The notes below the pieces were generated by a model that saw only the letters and a list, made by a program, of their open reading frames with translations, searched no databases and had not been told where the DNA came from. Positions 38,199 to 50,960 of a DNA stretch of 64,000 nucleotides are shown here, in pieces (the stretch's first letter is position 1; each line of letters starts with the position of its first letter). The DNA is taken from positions 27,456,213 through 27,520,212 of the forward strand of contig OZ234493.1 in NCBI GenBank assembly GCA_965153455.1, in the 5' to 3' direction. Made by a program: the position numbers and the translations under genes. The stretch is from Sphagnum compactum. Taxonomy: Eukaryota; Bryophyta; Sphagnopsida; Sphagnales.

Positions 38199-41100
38199 CA
38201 CCCACCCAAATGTGCCTTTTTATTTTTCCCCCTTCCTCAATTGCCAAAGCAAAACTTGGTCTCTCTTGTCAATTCATATGTGAAATCCCCTAAAAACCAT
38301 CATATCTCTTGCTCCTCTTAAGTCTCAAGCTCCGTTCCTTGTGTGAAGAGAATTGTAGATTACTTGCTTGCTTGCTCTTACCCTTTAGCTTATTGCTTGC
38401 ACCTGAAAACTGTTCTCATGAACCCCGATGTGGAAAACCAGCATAAAAGCAGTGTGTAAGCCCTCCTCCTCCTTGTAGAATTTTTCTAGTTTGTTTACCT
38501 GATTCAACGATCAACATCTGTACTTATCCGAACTAAGTAAATCTATTGTTCCTGCTTCTTACTTAATGTGCAATGTTTGATTGAGTGTTGTATTCATTCG
38601 CATCTCCTTATTGATGATATAGTCTGCGGCTCTCCATGGGCTCCTCAGAATTGAAATGACAATGTTCCTGGGACTCCTAAAATTGCTCTCCTTCTCATAT
38701 ATTCACTTGGGATCACAAATTCGTGTATTTGGTGCAATTGTGTATCATAAAGTGCATGTGAACAATGTGGGATTGTGCATGACACATAGCCTTCCAACAG
38801 GGGCCTTCTGTTGCAATCCCCCCTCCCATGTAACCCTAAACCTTAAACCCTAAAGCTTGAGTCTTGAACATTTTCATGGAGCTCTTTGGAAAACATGCAC
38901 AGATTTGGTGGGGGGGCTTTTGAATTTGTCAGGTTTATGAAACATTTGGGATTTTCTCTATTGCTGAGTTAACAATTCAGCTGTGTTTTGCATGCTTGCC
39001 GCCTAGTGTTATAGTGAAAAAAATTCTAGATAACCTTAAAAGCTGATTAGGGTGGGTTTGGGGACCAACCCATTTGGGAGCTTTTTGGTTTTTTTACTTA
39101 GTAGATGTCCAAATTGGTTTGCAAATTCAATGGTTTTTTGAGGAAAAAAAAAAATTGTCAAAATTAGAAAAGAATTCAAAGAATGTAAAAAAGTCACCAG
39201 AGTTCTACACTTGGTTCAAGTTTCCTTTCATATTTTGTTAATAGGTAGCCAAATTTGGCTGAATCAGTTTATGGATGGTTGCCACCTTGGCTACATCACA
39301 AATTGAGAGAAAACCATTGCCAAGGGACAGGGCTATTTCACAAACCCTGAATATTTGTGTATAAATTTTTACATTAATATTATATCCCTTTATCAGACGG
39401 AGTTAACAAAACTTTCAATGGCACTTAACTGGGATTGAACCAACAGCAAATGTTGCACCAAGGGTCGATGGATGGCAGTTGGACAGTAACAAATGCTTTT
39501 TTTCATCCGGTTTCATGAAAACTTTAAACCCTAAATCTTAAACCTTAGCTAATCACCATGGTTAGCTCAGCCTCCATTTTTACCACCTCCATGCTCACAA
39601 GTTCACAACCCACTACAGGCTAGCGCTTCATGCCTTCTACTTGAAATCACATGCAAGCGTTGGACTGGTATTGAGCTTTGAACATACTAAATTGGTCTTA
39701 TTACATGTTAGGAGGGTAAGTTTACACACATTTACTTGATGTGTAAAAATTGGGTAAGTGTAAATGATTTACGTTCATTTCAATTTTTTTGACATTTACA
39801 TTTACCTTGTTTGTCATGTAAATATTTTTCACATTTACATGGGAAAATGTTTTAAAACTTAATTACATCTACATGGGCTTGTGTAAATATTTTTGGTAAG
39901 GTAAGTGTATATATCAAATACCCTTAACAATTACATTGTTTTGAAATTCACATTAATTAGTTGTGGTTAAAAGGATCCCAAAGCTTACAAGCCCACACTT
40001 TTGGGCAAAGGATATGGGTTAAACCATGGTGCTATTGGGGAATATTTTGGGTGGATATATATTCTATTACACTAGGAGAAAAATTTATCAACCAATTTTC
40101 AATTGCATGTCATCTTTGACTTCATTTCAATTACATAATTGTATTTATTTCTATAATTTCCATGTGGATGGCTTGGCATCTCAAATAAGTCAAATTGTTG
40201 ACTTATTTGGTAGGTGGATGATGTTGAGCATGGAAGAGGTCTAACCTTTGAAATATTTTATGACACAAAAAATAATCTAATTGAAATATAATTCAGAAGT
40301 CCATTTTTTAGTGACAGACCATGCCACAACATGTTGACCAATTTGACTAATCTAGTGGACTTTGTTTATGAATGGATGAAATATTGCATATGTTTTTCAT
40401 TGTACTTCAATTTTAATGCAATTTTTTTTCAATTATATTGGGATTTTGTTACAACTATGTTGCGACTAGTTTCCAACTTTATTAGAAATTTGTTACACAT
40501 TTGCCAAAGTTTGTAACTTTCATTATAATGCTTTGCTATTGGACATCCTAAGTGGACTACAAATTGTGCACCATAATATTTAGGAGTAAGACAACATACA
40601 CATCTTGGTATGAGGTCATTGTGAATGCTATTACAATGACTAAAAAATGTCCAACAAAAAGCTCACATGCCCTTACTTTGCAAAGTATTTGTGAATAGGG
40701 TGTAGGTAAGGGCAAATAGGAAAGTAAATAATAGGTTAGTAAGTAGGTTACATACCCACTGAAAATGTAGGTAAGGTCCAAGTAAGGTAGATAATAGGTA
40801 GCCTTTCTACCTACTAATCTTACATATTACCTATCGACTTACCTACGTAATTTACACTCTATTACAATATATTACTTACCTACCTAACTATAACAAACTT
40901 ACTATTTACCTACCTAGGTTAAACTAGGTAGGGTAACTAGTTAGTTAAACTAAGGTAGCTAACTAGGCAAGGCAAGTTAGCCTAGCTTAACAAGGGCTTA
41001 ACTATGTTGGTGAACCTTGTATGTTGTTCAGGAGATGGCTTGGGAGATCAATGGACATATGAATGTTCATGGATAATTTGGCATATAGTATGGATGAATG

Positions 41101-42940
41101 AATGTTCATGGGTAATGTGACACATAATATGGATGAATGTATGATATGACATATAACAATGGTGGTAGGAACTTCAAATTTTGAATTGCATTTGTTGAAT
41201 TTAAAAACTAGTTGGAACTATGTCAACATGCATAATTGAAAATTAATCAACATCCCAACTATAACCATGCAATGAGACTTCACCTTATATTACATTCCCA
41301 TTCAAACTTTGATCTTTCCCTTTGTTTTGGTTTGATTTTGTTTTTTGAACTACTCTTTCTTAAGCTCAACTTGTGTCTAAGTTTCAACCCATGAAATTTT
41401 CAATGTGTGAATTTCTTTAAGTGAGTGCACCTTGCATTTTATATGTGGGGAACTTCAAGTCTTTCACATTGGGGGTTCAAATTCTCATTATTAACTTATT
41501 TCTAATTGGTTTTAATTATTTCATTATGTTCAAGTTATTTTTTCGTGTTTTCAAATGTCGCATTCCTTTGAACTCTTTAGTTATTAGGCACATGAGGGCC
41601 AAACGGTGTCAAAACAAGTAAATGTGGATAACACGAGGAGCCAAGCTTATGGTGCTTTGAAGCCACCATCACACTTGACATGTTCACAATTGCAAATCTT
41701 CAAATATTCTTATCTTCTTTTTTAATTTTTTCCCTTTACCATGACATTATTTCTCCTATTCTTTATTTATCATGTTCTCCACCATCTTGCCTTTAGTTTT
41801 TTTCTCGACTAGGTTATTTTTTGAACTCATATTTGTTTAATTTTTTCTTCGTCATTTCAAGACCAATAACTTGGGTAGTGAGGAGACGAACTTATGAAGC
41901 TTTTCAACCATCAATGCATGTTAATAACATTCAAATAGGTAGGCAAAGGTTTTTGGTTATTCTTCAATCTTTTCACCATGTCTTTTATCTTTTATTTCCT
42001 TTTTTCCAAGCAATTGTTGCGATGTTGCAACCATTACAATATAATTTGATCATTTCAAAATTGTTTTATAAAATGCCAAAATCTGAAGTTCTATTTTGTT
42101 TAATTTTGAAACTATGGATTTGACTAGATTTCAACTATGTTTTGATGGGGTTTGATTAGATTTTTGACTTTGTGTCAATTATGTATAAGGTAAACTTAGA
42201 TGTGCACCATTTCTACCAATTATTTGGGTCTAATTTTTTCCCTCTTCCAAGGTTATAAAAATCATTGGCTTACTTATTTTTGACTATTAATTTCCAAATT
42301 TTTATTGATTTTCAATGCATTTGTAATTAATGTTATGTAGAGTGTAATATTTGGGGTGATGAATTGAACTACTTACCTTCCATCACTAATTAGTTGTGAG
42401 ACAATGGGATAGATCCTTGGGTGTTTGATCTACAATTAGGATCAATTACAATCTTGGTTTTCATTTTTTCATCTCTAATGAATAGACTCAAACCTAACAA
42501 GTAAATAAAATTTAAGTAAACCTTTAAACCCTAAACCCATAGTCAACTGTCCTTGTTTAAATATCTCTTCCAAGCAATAGATGGAAAGGACTTGTAGGAC
42601 TCTAAAAAAGCAATAGAGAAACACACATGAAGAGATACCATATATTTTGTTGCAAATCTATATGTTTATGTATGTTTACTTGGAGATGTGACAACTTGTC
42701 AATGTTAATTAAACTTTAAACTTTAAACTTAGGCCCAAATTATTTAAATGATATGGGAATCATGGGTGGGATTGGTAATGAGGCTCCAACAGTGCATTCA
42801 AGCTATTTGAGTAAGAAAAAAAAAGCTTTTAAAAACTAATCATGATTATTTGCACTTATGTTTATGCAAAGTGGCTATGTAGATGTGTAAATTGATGTAC
42901 TGTAACATGAAATTAGGTCGCCACGCCAGTGTGAACACTA
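38199..42940. other. Intergenic DNA
   Basis: No gene is supported; frames up to 100 codons here lack motifs. Telobox-like words occur near 38,830-38,852 and 42,523-42,538. At 39,715-39,905 many TGTAAA/TTTACA words alternate, suggesting a decayed palindromic element. 'ggtgctattgggg' near 40,030 is an end fragment of the dispersed 'gggaac' repeat. Confidence 0.55.
40690..41030. repeat. TAGGTA / TACCTA palindrome-rich LTR-like segment
   Basis: The left part (40,690-40,800) is dominated by TAGGTA/GTAAG words and the right part (40,805-40,930) by their complements TACCTA/CTTAC, so the segment can fold back on itself. It then runs through 'taactagttagttaa' words to 'gaaccttgtatgt' at about 41,013, matching the end of the LTR-like segment near 9,731. 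It is probably a solo LTR of a related element; borders are unproven. Confidence 0.4.
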
Positions 42941-43138
42941 TCTGATCTTGGGATTTAAGTTTGCTTTATTAGCCGTTTTCTTTTTTTTGGCAGAAGTCTC
43001 TCCATTACTACTGCATGGGAGTGCATGGGGAGATCTCTCTCTGGGTGTGTGTGAGATGTTGTACAGGAAGGAATGCATGGCGGCTGCTACTGAATGAGCA
43101 TGAAGGCTGATCATGCGTGAGTGAGGCGGCACGGAATT

Positions 43139-43395
43139 ATGGTGAGGAGTGGAGCTGCAATTATGAACTCAGGCGGTTGGAACGACGGCGGCGAGGCGGT
43201 TAGGGAGGTGCTGAAGAGTGGGGCTATGGAGGAGGCCCTCAATTTTTTTTCTTAGAAAAGTAGGCAGTAAAAGAGAGATTAGTGCAGAAGGTGATTGATG
43301 AATTGAAAGATGCGTAGGCAGAAAAGGAGTTCGGATCATTGACAGAGCTCTTGGCTGGTTACAGATTTTTCCGCTGCGCTAGTAGCTCAGCCAGG
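43139..43395 (+). pseudogene. GC-richer coding relic with frameshift and TAG stops
   Basis: The frame from ATG 43163 gives NSGGWNDGGEAVREVLKSGA and MEEALNF up to an eight-T run at 43,243-43,250. After a one-base shift the adjacent frame continues FLEK, TAG, AVKERLVQKVIDELKDA, TAG, AEKEFGSLTELLAGYRFF. Both TAGs sit where CAG (Gln) would fit. The helical, charged sequence looks genuinely coding and the GC content of 42,950-44,000 exceeds its surroundings, but the family is not recognised. Sequence to about 43,980 has no long clean frame, apart from a - strand frame at 43,555-43,977 that shows no motif. Confidence 0.45.
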
Positions 43396-43999
43396 TAGTT
43401 GCATCTGTCTTCATAGAGCATGGTCCGAGAAGATGATAGAGTGGGCTTTGAAACCAAAAATCTGTGGAGTGTATTTGCATGAGAGCCAGATTCAGCGAGG
43501 GGTACTGGTAGGATTGAACTCAAATGCTTCTGTATTGGAGGTTTCTGAGTACAATTAAGCTTGTGAGCATACAGAACAGAAGACTTCAACAAAGAAGAGA
43601 ATCTGTGAGGTTGAGTTTGTTGCACTGTGTGAAGGAGCAGATTGGAGGTTTTTGGATTGAGTGAGTGCTGAGAGTCTCCGATCTGAAAGGTTATGCCTTT
43701 TCAGACGTCTGATCGGTAATGAACTTGCTAGAGGCCGAAAGTATGTGGTCCTTGGATTTTTTTTGTAAATAAAAGTACAAGTTTCAAGTTCTGTGATCAG
43801 GGCTGTGGAAGTCCATGAGCACAAGCTGTGTATGTGCAAAAGTTTCCAAGGTGTGCTCAGGCGAATGCTCGTGACTAGGAAGAAAGGATCAGGAGTTGAA
43901 GTTAGTTTCAGAACCTCAGAAACTGCAGATCGTGTGTAGACCCAACAGGTTGTAGGGTGATCGTTTAAGTTCAGCACCCTCCTTTTTGGTTACAGTATG

Positions 44000-45355
44000 T
44001 TTGTGGCGCCCTTTTTTCAGTCAAGGCTTCCGTTGTGTACATGGATATGTCCCTTGAACCCTAAAACATAAAATTTTCAAAACAAGCATATTAAAAAGGA
44101 TGTTAGTAAATTCGTATTTTTGTATAATCCTATTATTACAACACCCATGGAGGTCCAAACTAGTGTTGGGTGGTTATTAACTGTTTTGATAACTAGTTGA
44201 TTTGGTTTTTTAAATTTCAATAAAAAAGAGGTTTTATTAAATTAAAAATCTATCAATTTAAATTACCTTATCAAAAAAACATTCCTCATGCCAAATTGGT
44301 TTTTTCACAATCAAATTTTATTTCATTCATATTAGTCTATTATATTTAACTAATTCTTTAACATCAATTTGAAATTTTAGAATTAATATTAAAAAGATTA
44401 TAAAATTTCAAAAATTTCGTTGGCCAAGAAGAAAACCCAACAAACTTCATTACAAAGAACCACTGTTTTAAATAAAACTTAATTTGGAAAAAATCACAAG
44501 ATTAATTTTTTTTTCCACCCATCTAATCTATTTCATAATCTATCAATTTTACCAAATTAAAGGGAACCTTATAATTGGTTATTACATCATTTGGTCAATT
44601 TTTAATCACAAAGATTAATTTCTCAAAGTTATGTGATTGCAACTGACAATTCTTCAAATTGGTGGGTACTAGCAAGAGAAAAAATTCTTTTAATTTCAAT
44701 TTGAAATTAACCTATAATCCCCAATAATTGTCAAGTTTAAAATCCAACAATTGGGAACATTTTTCCTCCACCATTCCAAAGGCCATTTGATGTCTTTTGC
44801 ATCCATGTGATGTCTTTAAAACATCATCAATTTTCAAGAAATAAGCTCTTTCACAAGTTCACAAATGTTTATTACCATTTCAAAGATGTCCAAATTGGTA
44901 TATTTATCAATTTTCTAAACAAAAGAACTTTCAACCTTAGACAATGGGTGCAAATGATGATAAGATTTCAAGAACATAGGAAACAATGATACCATATCAT
45001 ATTCTTTAGTTATGACCACCCCTTGTTCATGACTAATACAAGAAATTAAAATCAATTTCAAAATTTTGAAACTTAGATATAACATATTCTGAGTTCTCCT
45101 TCCATCATGGAGGGGACAATAGTAACAAAAAAAAGAGAATACATGAATAAAAATATAGGGTGCAATATATTGGTTGTTGGGTAAAATTATAAGTTAATTA
45201 GTTTAAAAATAGGGCACATTTTATTCAAATAATCAATTTAATATAATAGAATGTATGTAATAATATGAAATAGTGGATTACAATTAATATAGGGTGGTTT
45301 TAATATGTACATAATAGGGTGATAAAAAATAGGTTGGACAATTATCTAATAACCC
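44000..45355. other. AT-rich intergenic DNA
   Basis: No gene seen. It starts with 'gtgttgggtggttattaactg' at about 44,162, a word shared with 25,551 and 26,440 and possibly the end of a decayed transposon. Confidence 0.5.
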
Positions 45356-45359
45356 CCCT

Positions 45360-46870
45360 AAAAATGGTTGTTTGATGCACATAGATCCCAAACTTTAAAC
45401 AAAGTGTTCCCCCTTGGGCCTCTCATCATATTTTGTTAAGAAGGAAATGAAAGAATCAATGACCCCACAAACATCCTTCTTTATGTTCTTGCAAAAGTCC
45501 CCAAATCAATATCTAGGCTTAAATAATCATTAATCAAAACATGATCCAAAGCATGAGGATTATTCACTTTTTCCTTTAACTTAACATTCATGGATATGGT
45601 TGTATTCAAGGCATCATTCAAAAACTAGTGACCCTTTGATTCGTTTAAAACACAAGCAATGATAACAAGAAACAAATTAATGTTTGTAATAAACATATGC
45701 CATGTGAGAAGAGGGGGGTAGACGACCAATGACCCTAGGACCAATTTGCCTACCATAACCTATGACAATGATTTCTCAAAATTGAAAAACTTATTGAAAC
45801 ATGATCACTTTGTTTGCAAATATGCACAAATCAAATCTCCAACCATAAAGCAAAATCATGTAGTAACAAAATTCAAAACAATGGAAAAAAAACAAAAAAA
45901 CAAAAAAAATGTCAACTTGCATTTCACCTTGTTTTGATTAATGTATTCAAATTTTTCAGCTTATTAAAACCTATAGTAATACAAGGTTTCATCCATTCTT
46001 ATTTTCCTTTCTTTGATTGTTTAAGCCATGTTATATTTTTTTGCAAACTGCTCTAAGCAGATTTGATGGAAACATATTTCAAACCCATGTGCATTTTTTC
46101 ATCAGCAGTTGCATATTGACAAACCTTAAAGAAGGCATGTCCAAAACATGTGCCTTGAAAACTTTTGCCACACCCAACTTTGACAATTGACATTGATTTT
46201 AAAGTATCTATCATGGTACTTGAACTTGATGCATCATCCTTGACATAAACAAGGATTAATTTGATCAATCCATATTTTTGTAAGTGGTCTTGCAAATTTC
46301 TTGCCAATGTTTCAAACAAGTCAATTGTAATATGTTTTGGCACCAAAAATTTTCCTAAATAATTCACAACCAATGCAAAAAATCATGTCCGAATTTGGAC
46401 ATCTAAAGATCAAAACTTGTAGTAGTAGAAACATAATCTATTAAAACTAGTAAGACAATATATTTATTTTGTTTTTTCAACTAGGTTTAATAACACTTGT
46501 TGACCAAATTTTTAAAAATGGAATAAACAACATGAGGGGCACACAACTACATTATCGAACATTTCAACTAAATATTTTCAACAAATTGAATGTGCAAATG
46601 GTTTTTAACAACAAGAAGACCCAAATTTTTCAAAAAATCTTTTTGATGCACATTATCCTTTTTGAAAGGATCCATGCCCCCCCAAAAAATGGAGATTAAT
46701 GGTGGTATTTGAAATAACACCATGCGCAAAACTAGATGCAACACTTGAACAAAAACAAAGAAGGGGTTAATGGTAGTACTTAAGAAAAAACACCATGTGT
46801 AACATTCTAGCAACACCTTGCAACATTCACAAAACATTGACATTACCACAAACCACATTAACAACACTCA
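45360..46870 (-). mobile_element. hAT-type transposase relic, copy 2
   Basis: On the - strand from 46,870: DFLKNLGLLVVKNHLHIQFV (46,568-46,650 part), then PKHITIDLFETLARNLQDHL, YVKDDASSSSTMID and GHAFFKVCQYATADEKMHMG ... YVSIKSA (46,053-46,373), and farther down, at about 45,420-45,620, NNPHALDHVLINDYLSLDID. These align in order with the copy at 28,030-29,060 and extend farther toward the C terminus. Stops and frameshifts make it inactive. Two diverged copies in one window indicate a formerly active family. Confidence 0.6.
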
Positions 46871-47160
46871 AACATACATTGGCAACACACAAAAAACACT
46901 AATAATAACATTTAAGAACACCTTAAAAAGCCTTGCAATGCCCAAGCAGCACTGAAAATGCTTGAATAACATCAGCAACACTTGTAGCATCTCAAATAAC
47001 ATTAATAACACTTAAGCAAAATTGATAGCACCCACAACACACAAAACAATGTGTAAAACACTTGAGTAGCATTTATAGCACATATGAACAATGTCTACAA
47101 CAAACATAAACAACATGAAAATGCTTTGTTGACAACACACATGAACAACACCAAGAACCC
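46740..47160. repeat. Cryptic AACAAC/ACACTT tandem tract
   Basis: Variants of 'aacaacacttgaacaacat' and 'agcaacacttgtagcat' follow one another for about 400 bp with irregular spacing, giving a strand biased to A and C. The long - strand frame at 47,012-47,461 partly arises from this low complexity and is not considered a gene. Confidence 0.6.
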
Positions 47161-47464
47161 AAGAGTAATTTTGAAAGCCCATAATTAACCCAAAAACATG
47201 AACAACATTAGTGTCCATGAAACAAAAAATTTGCTTCCAACAACTACAATTGGTATTTACAACCCAAAAAAAATGAAACATTTGAATAATGCCCCAAGAA
47301 AAAAAAACCTTATAACAAAAAACAAGAAAACAACAAGCTGGAGCAAAATGAAAAAAGAAGAAGAACTTGCAAAAAAACAAAAAAAGGACCCCAACAACAT
47401 TTGCAACAATGAAAAAATAGATTAAAAAACAGAGCTCTCCATTAAGAATAAGAAAAAACAACTA

Positions 47465-49690
47465 ATGAAGAACTAATCACTAGTCATGCAAATTGAAACA
47501 AGCAAACAAGCAAACAACTACATGAAATAAGAAGTTGTTGAACTTCTTATTTTTTGCTCCCCATGCGAGATGAACATCACCTCTAGCTAGAGCTATTTCT
47601 TGTAATTCAAACCCTAAATAATTGCTTCACCTAAACATATATAACCTATGATCTAATACCCTACCTCTAGGCTCCTTATATATCCCCAACCCCAAAGAAT
47701 TATACCCATGGGTTATCCATAAAACCTACTTGAATATGAAAATTTTAAATTTTTTATGAAAAACCATTTCTTTTAAAAATGATACCCTAGTTTCCAATTA
47801 TCAACTTGGGTAGCACTCTAATGATACCATCTAGTTTTTATTGAGAGAACCACTTGATAACTAACCTAGTTCGCAAGGGCAAATTGATACCCCCCAAACA
47901 TTGGTCCAAAATTTTATTGTTTTTTTGTTTGTAATATAATCCCATAAATGCATTTCTTCTTGGACCCAATTATGTATGTGCCATTGAGGGTGACTTTTCA
48001 AGTCCTCTTTGATGCTAAAATTAGTTTCTAGGGCTGATCTATCAATTTCTTACCCACCTACATTAGTTTCCAATCTACTTACTTTGCTTTTGTTCATGAC
48101 CTACCTAATTAGGTAGGACTTTACAACATACATATGGAGCTTTACACTTAGGAATGCATCTAGGGGGTACATTCTACCTTCTAGTTTGCCACTCATGATA
48201 CTCGTGGTGAAACAAACTAAAATATAGCACAAATGGTGATAGTTATCTTTTGCAATACAATATTCATTGACGTGAATTAATGGCCTTGGGTATATTCTAA
48301 AACACACCCTGTCATCACCTTATAAAACTCCACTTACCCGAATGAGAATTCAAATTATGCAATGTTCACCTTGCTTAACTCCATACACCTTAATGGGGGA
48401 ATTCAAATTATCCTATGTCAACATTGAATGTTTTCTAATTCCAAACAAGTAGTTGTTTATTGCACAACTAGACATAGCAAAAAAAAAGAATCATTCGCAT
48501 CAAGGATCAATTTTTGACTAGCAAAAACAAAATTTAGATTGATTGCTTATGAAATTGTAGGCATTTCACTTTGATAACATTATGTTTTGTTTTTCAACCT
48601 TTCATTGAAATGACTCCATCTCTCATTCAATTCAATTGATTCTTTTGAACTTGTTCGTATTTTCAAAACAAAAACTACACAAAACCTAATGTTAACTTGA
48701 GACGCCATCTTCCATGCACTTTTTAAACTTTCAAAAGATATAGTATCTTGGTGTTTTTTTTTGACTAATTAGTACAAGGTACTAATTGGAAATTTGTTGA
48801 ATTGTGAGTGTTCAAAATATCTACAAGCATATCTTACAAGTCTTGCATTTCATGAGCATCCTCGCATTTTATTTGATAAACTTTTTGATTTATAACCCTT
48901 CATGTTAGCATGTAACTTTGAGTTTTGAATATTTTCTTTCAGTAGGCAACTTTTTTCTCGTCTTCAAAATATTAAATTTGAAGTTTACAAAATGATTGGA
49001 GTGGATTATTGCTATGGTATATATATTGAATGACAATTAAATTCCATTTATTGAAAGGGTACCCCAATCTTAAATGTTGTTTTTCTTTATTCATTACATC
49101 TAATTTCGTAAATGCTTTGTTCTTGGAATAGGACTAGAAGAATCATTCATCCTTTAATACGATTCCATTTTTTTTGTCGAAGTTACATAAGGTAATTTCA
49201 AGAATTATTTTATTTTATAATGCATGTTAATTTGTACATTAATAGTTTGACTTCTCAAAGTGGGTACCACATTGATACAAAAGAATCAAAACTTTGGTTC
49301 TAAAGGTTGTTAAAATCAAAAGAAATGGTAATTTCAATTATACAGTGTCATTTTGAGGAGCATAAACGTATATAGGTAATTAATGAAGTTGTGTTGAACT
49401 CATGCAAATCCACAATATTCAGCATTGAAAAGAAATCCAAAAAATTATCAAGTTTGAAAATGTTTGTTAAGGGCAACATTACCAACTATAAGTTGGGATG
49501 TCATATTTGATAAGAGTCATTTCCCATTAAAAAAAAAGAAAATTATGAGAAATATTCATAGGCTAATCTTTTGAAAAAAAAATCTTAATATCTTAACATT
49601 TAATTTATTACTAATACAAGAGCTAATGTAGTCCCAATAAATAAGTTTTAAAAAAATTAAAAAAAATCATCCATCTAGTCACAAATGACA
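47465..49690. other. AT-rich intergenic DNA
   Basis: No gene, RNA gene or clear element is seen. It contains short palindromes of the 'acctaattaggta' type near 48,103. Confidence 0.5.
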
Positions 49691-49784
49691 TCAAAATGGA
49701 GTTCTGTGAAGGTGATATAGAAATAGGAATTTTACTTAATCTTTGGATAAACAATAAAAAAAAGAATGGATTTTTTAATTCAAA

Positions 49785-50118
49785 TTTTGGATGGAAAGAA
49801 CAAACAAATAGGAAGACTTCAATTTTGGGATGGAAAGAAAACAGGAGTGACAAAGAGCTCAATTTGTTTTTGGACGGAAGCAAAAACTGAATTAATTTTA
49901 TTTATTTAATTTTCTGATGGAAAGTAAGAATGAATGTTTTATTCAAAGTTTTGAATGGAAACTAAAAAAATCAGTGAAATCATTTATTCACTTTCTGGAT
50001 GTATAGACAAGAAAAATAAGAATGACAAATTTAAGACTTCAATTTTTGGATGGAAAGATTAAGAAAAAGAAATGAAAATTTAAAAAGTTCATTTAACTTT
50101 TGGATGTTGGAAAGTAAA
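49785..50118. repeat. Degenerate tandem array of 'tttggatggaaag' units
   Basis: Eight related units are centred near 49,786, 49,832, 49,874, 49,914, 49,965, 49,998, 50,049 and 50,102, with spacing of about 33-53 bp. Each has 'tt(t)tGGATGGAAAG' or a close variant followed by an A/G-rich segment. It lies just upstream of the MITE at 50,170 and the JASON promoter region. Confidence 0.55.
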
Positions 50119-50169
50119 AAGGAATTGGGTACCTAATTTTGATTCAATTTCCAGGGTAATAAGAAGGGT

Positions 50170-50437
50170 TGGGCGGTTCTTAGACTCAGGGACAGATACC
50201 CACCGTTTATCAACCCAAGTACATATCCACTTACCCACCGGGTCTTAAGTTTTCAATTCACTGGTTTTGGCATATAACCGTAATTCTCACTTGTTCTGAA
50301 ACAAGTCAAAGAACCGGTCAAAGAGCCGACAGTTCTTTGAGGCTTTTTCAGACAACTGGAACCGATGATTCTTTTGATTCTGAACTATTTAAAGAACCGG
50401 AATCGGCGGTTCTTTACAACATTCAAAGAACCGCCCA
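50170..50437. mobile_element. MITE-like element, perfect 12-bp TIRs
   Basis: TGGGCGGTTCTT (50,170-50,181) is the exact reverse complement of 50,426-50,437. The 268-bp interior repeats AAGAACCG and CGGTTCTT in both orientations and has no coding capacity. No clear target-site duplication is visible. It sits directly upstream of the CpG-rich region before the JASON gene. Confidence 0.6.
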
Positions 50438-50479
50438 CCACTGGTACTAAGTAAGATTCCCCCAGAACGTAAACAAAAT

Positions 50480-50960
50480 TGGGGTCCCAAAATCGAGGTC
50501 CCACCAAATAACCACATCCGCAAAACCAACGTCCCAACTCCCAACGTCCCTTACGTCTCGAACTCGGCACTTCGAACGAGGGACCGCTCGTCGGCCCCTG
50601 ACACACACGAAGGGTACGTTCGGACGTTCCTTCCCAACGGTCTTGTCTCCGTTGGCTCGCTCCCTGCCTTTCGTTTCCTTCCGCGGAGGATCCACACGCT
50701 CTCTTGCTCGCTCGCTTTGCTTCCGCGCGGATCCACATGCATTGTCGTCTGGCAGCGATCGCATCCAGAGATTTACAGCTCCAGGATGCCAGCAACAACT
50801 AGTAGGTGGATCGCCAGTTTTTGAAAATTTTAAAACAGGCGACAGAACGAATGATTTTTCATGTGAGAAGTTTCGGTATCTTTCCAGTGCTTGTTTGTTC
50901 TTCTCGCAAATCTCCTCCTGTCTGTCCGTCTGCCTGTCAGTCTGTCAGTAGCATCGCTAG
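50480..50960 (+). promoter_or_regulatory. CpG-rich promoter / 5' UTR region of the JASON gene
   Basis: GC and CpG content rise sharply compared with flanking DNA, with many CG words such as 'cgctcgctcg' and 'ttccgcgcggatcc'. All downstream coding exons lie on the + strand from about 52.2-53.2 kb, so this is the likely promoter and first non-coding exon. Frames on both strands here are by-products of high GC. Confidence 0.45.

Noticed and set aside
39430-39441. 'gggattgaacc', the complement of a tRNA B box
   Set aside because: No matching acceptor stem, A box or cloverleaf could be formed around it.
43555-43977. 140-codon - strand frame
   Set aside because: No motif or splice context; the + strand of the adjoining region carries the better coding relic.
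47012-47461. 149-codon - strand frame rich in Phe, Val and Cys
   Set aside because: It arises from A/C-biased low-complexity DNA on the other strand; no start context or motif.
50385-50798. 137-codon - strand frame
   Set aside because: It lies in the CpG-rich region, where stops are scarce by chance, and it shows no recognisable domain.
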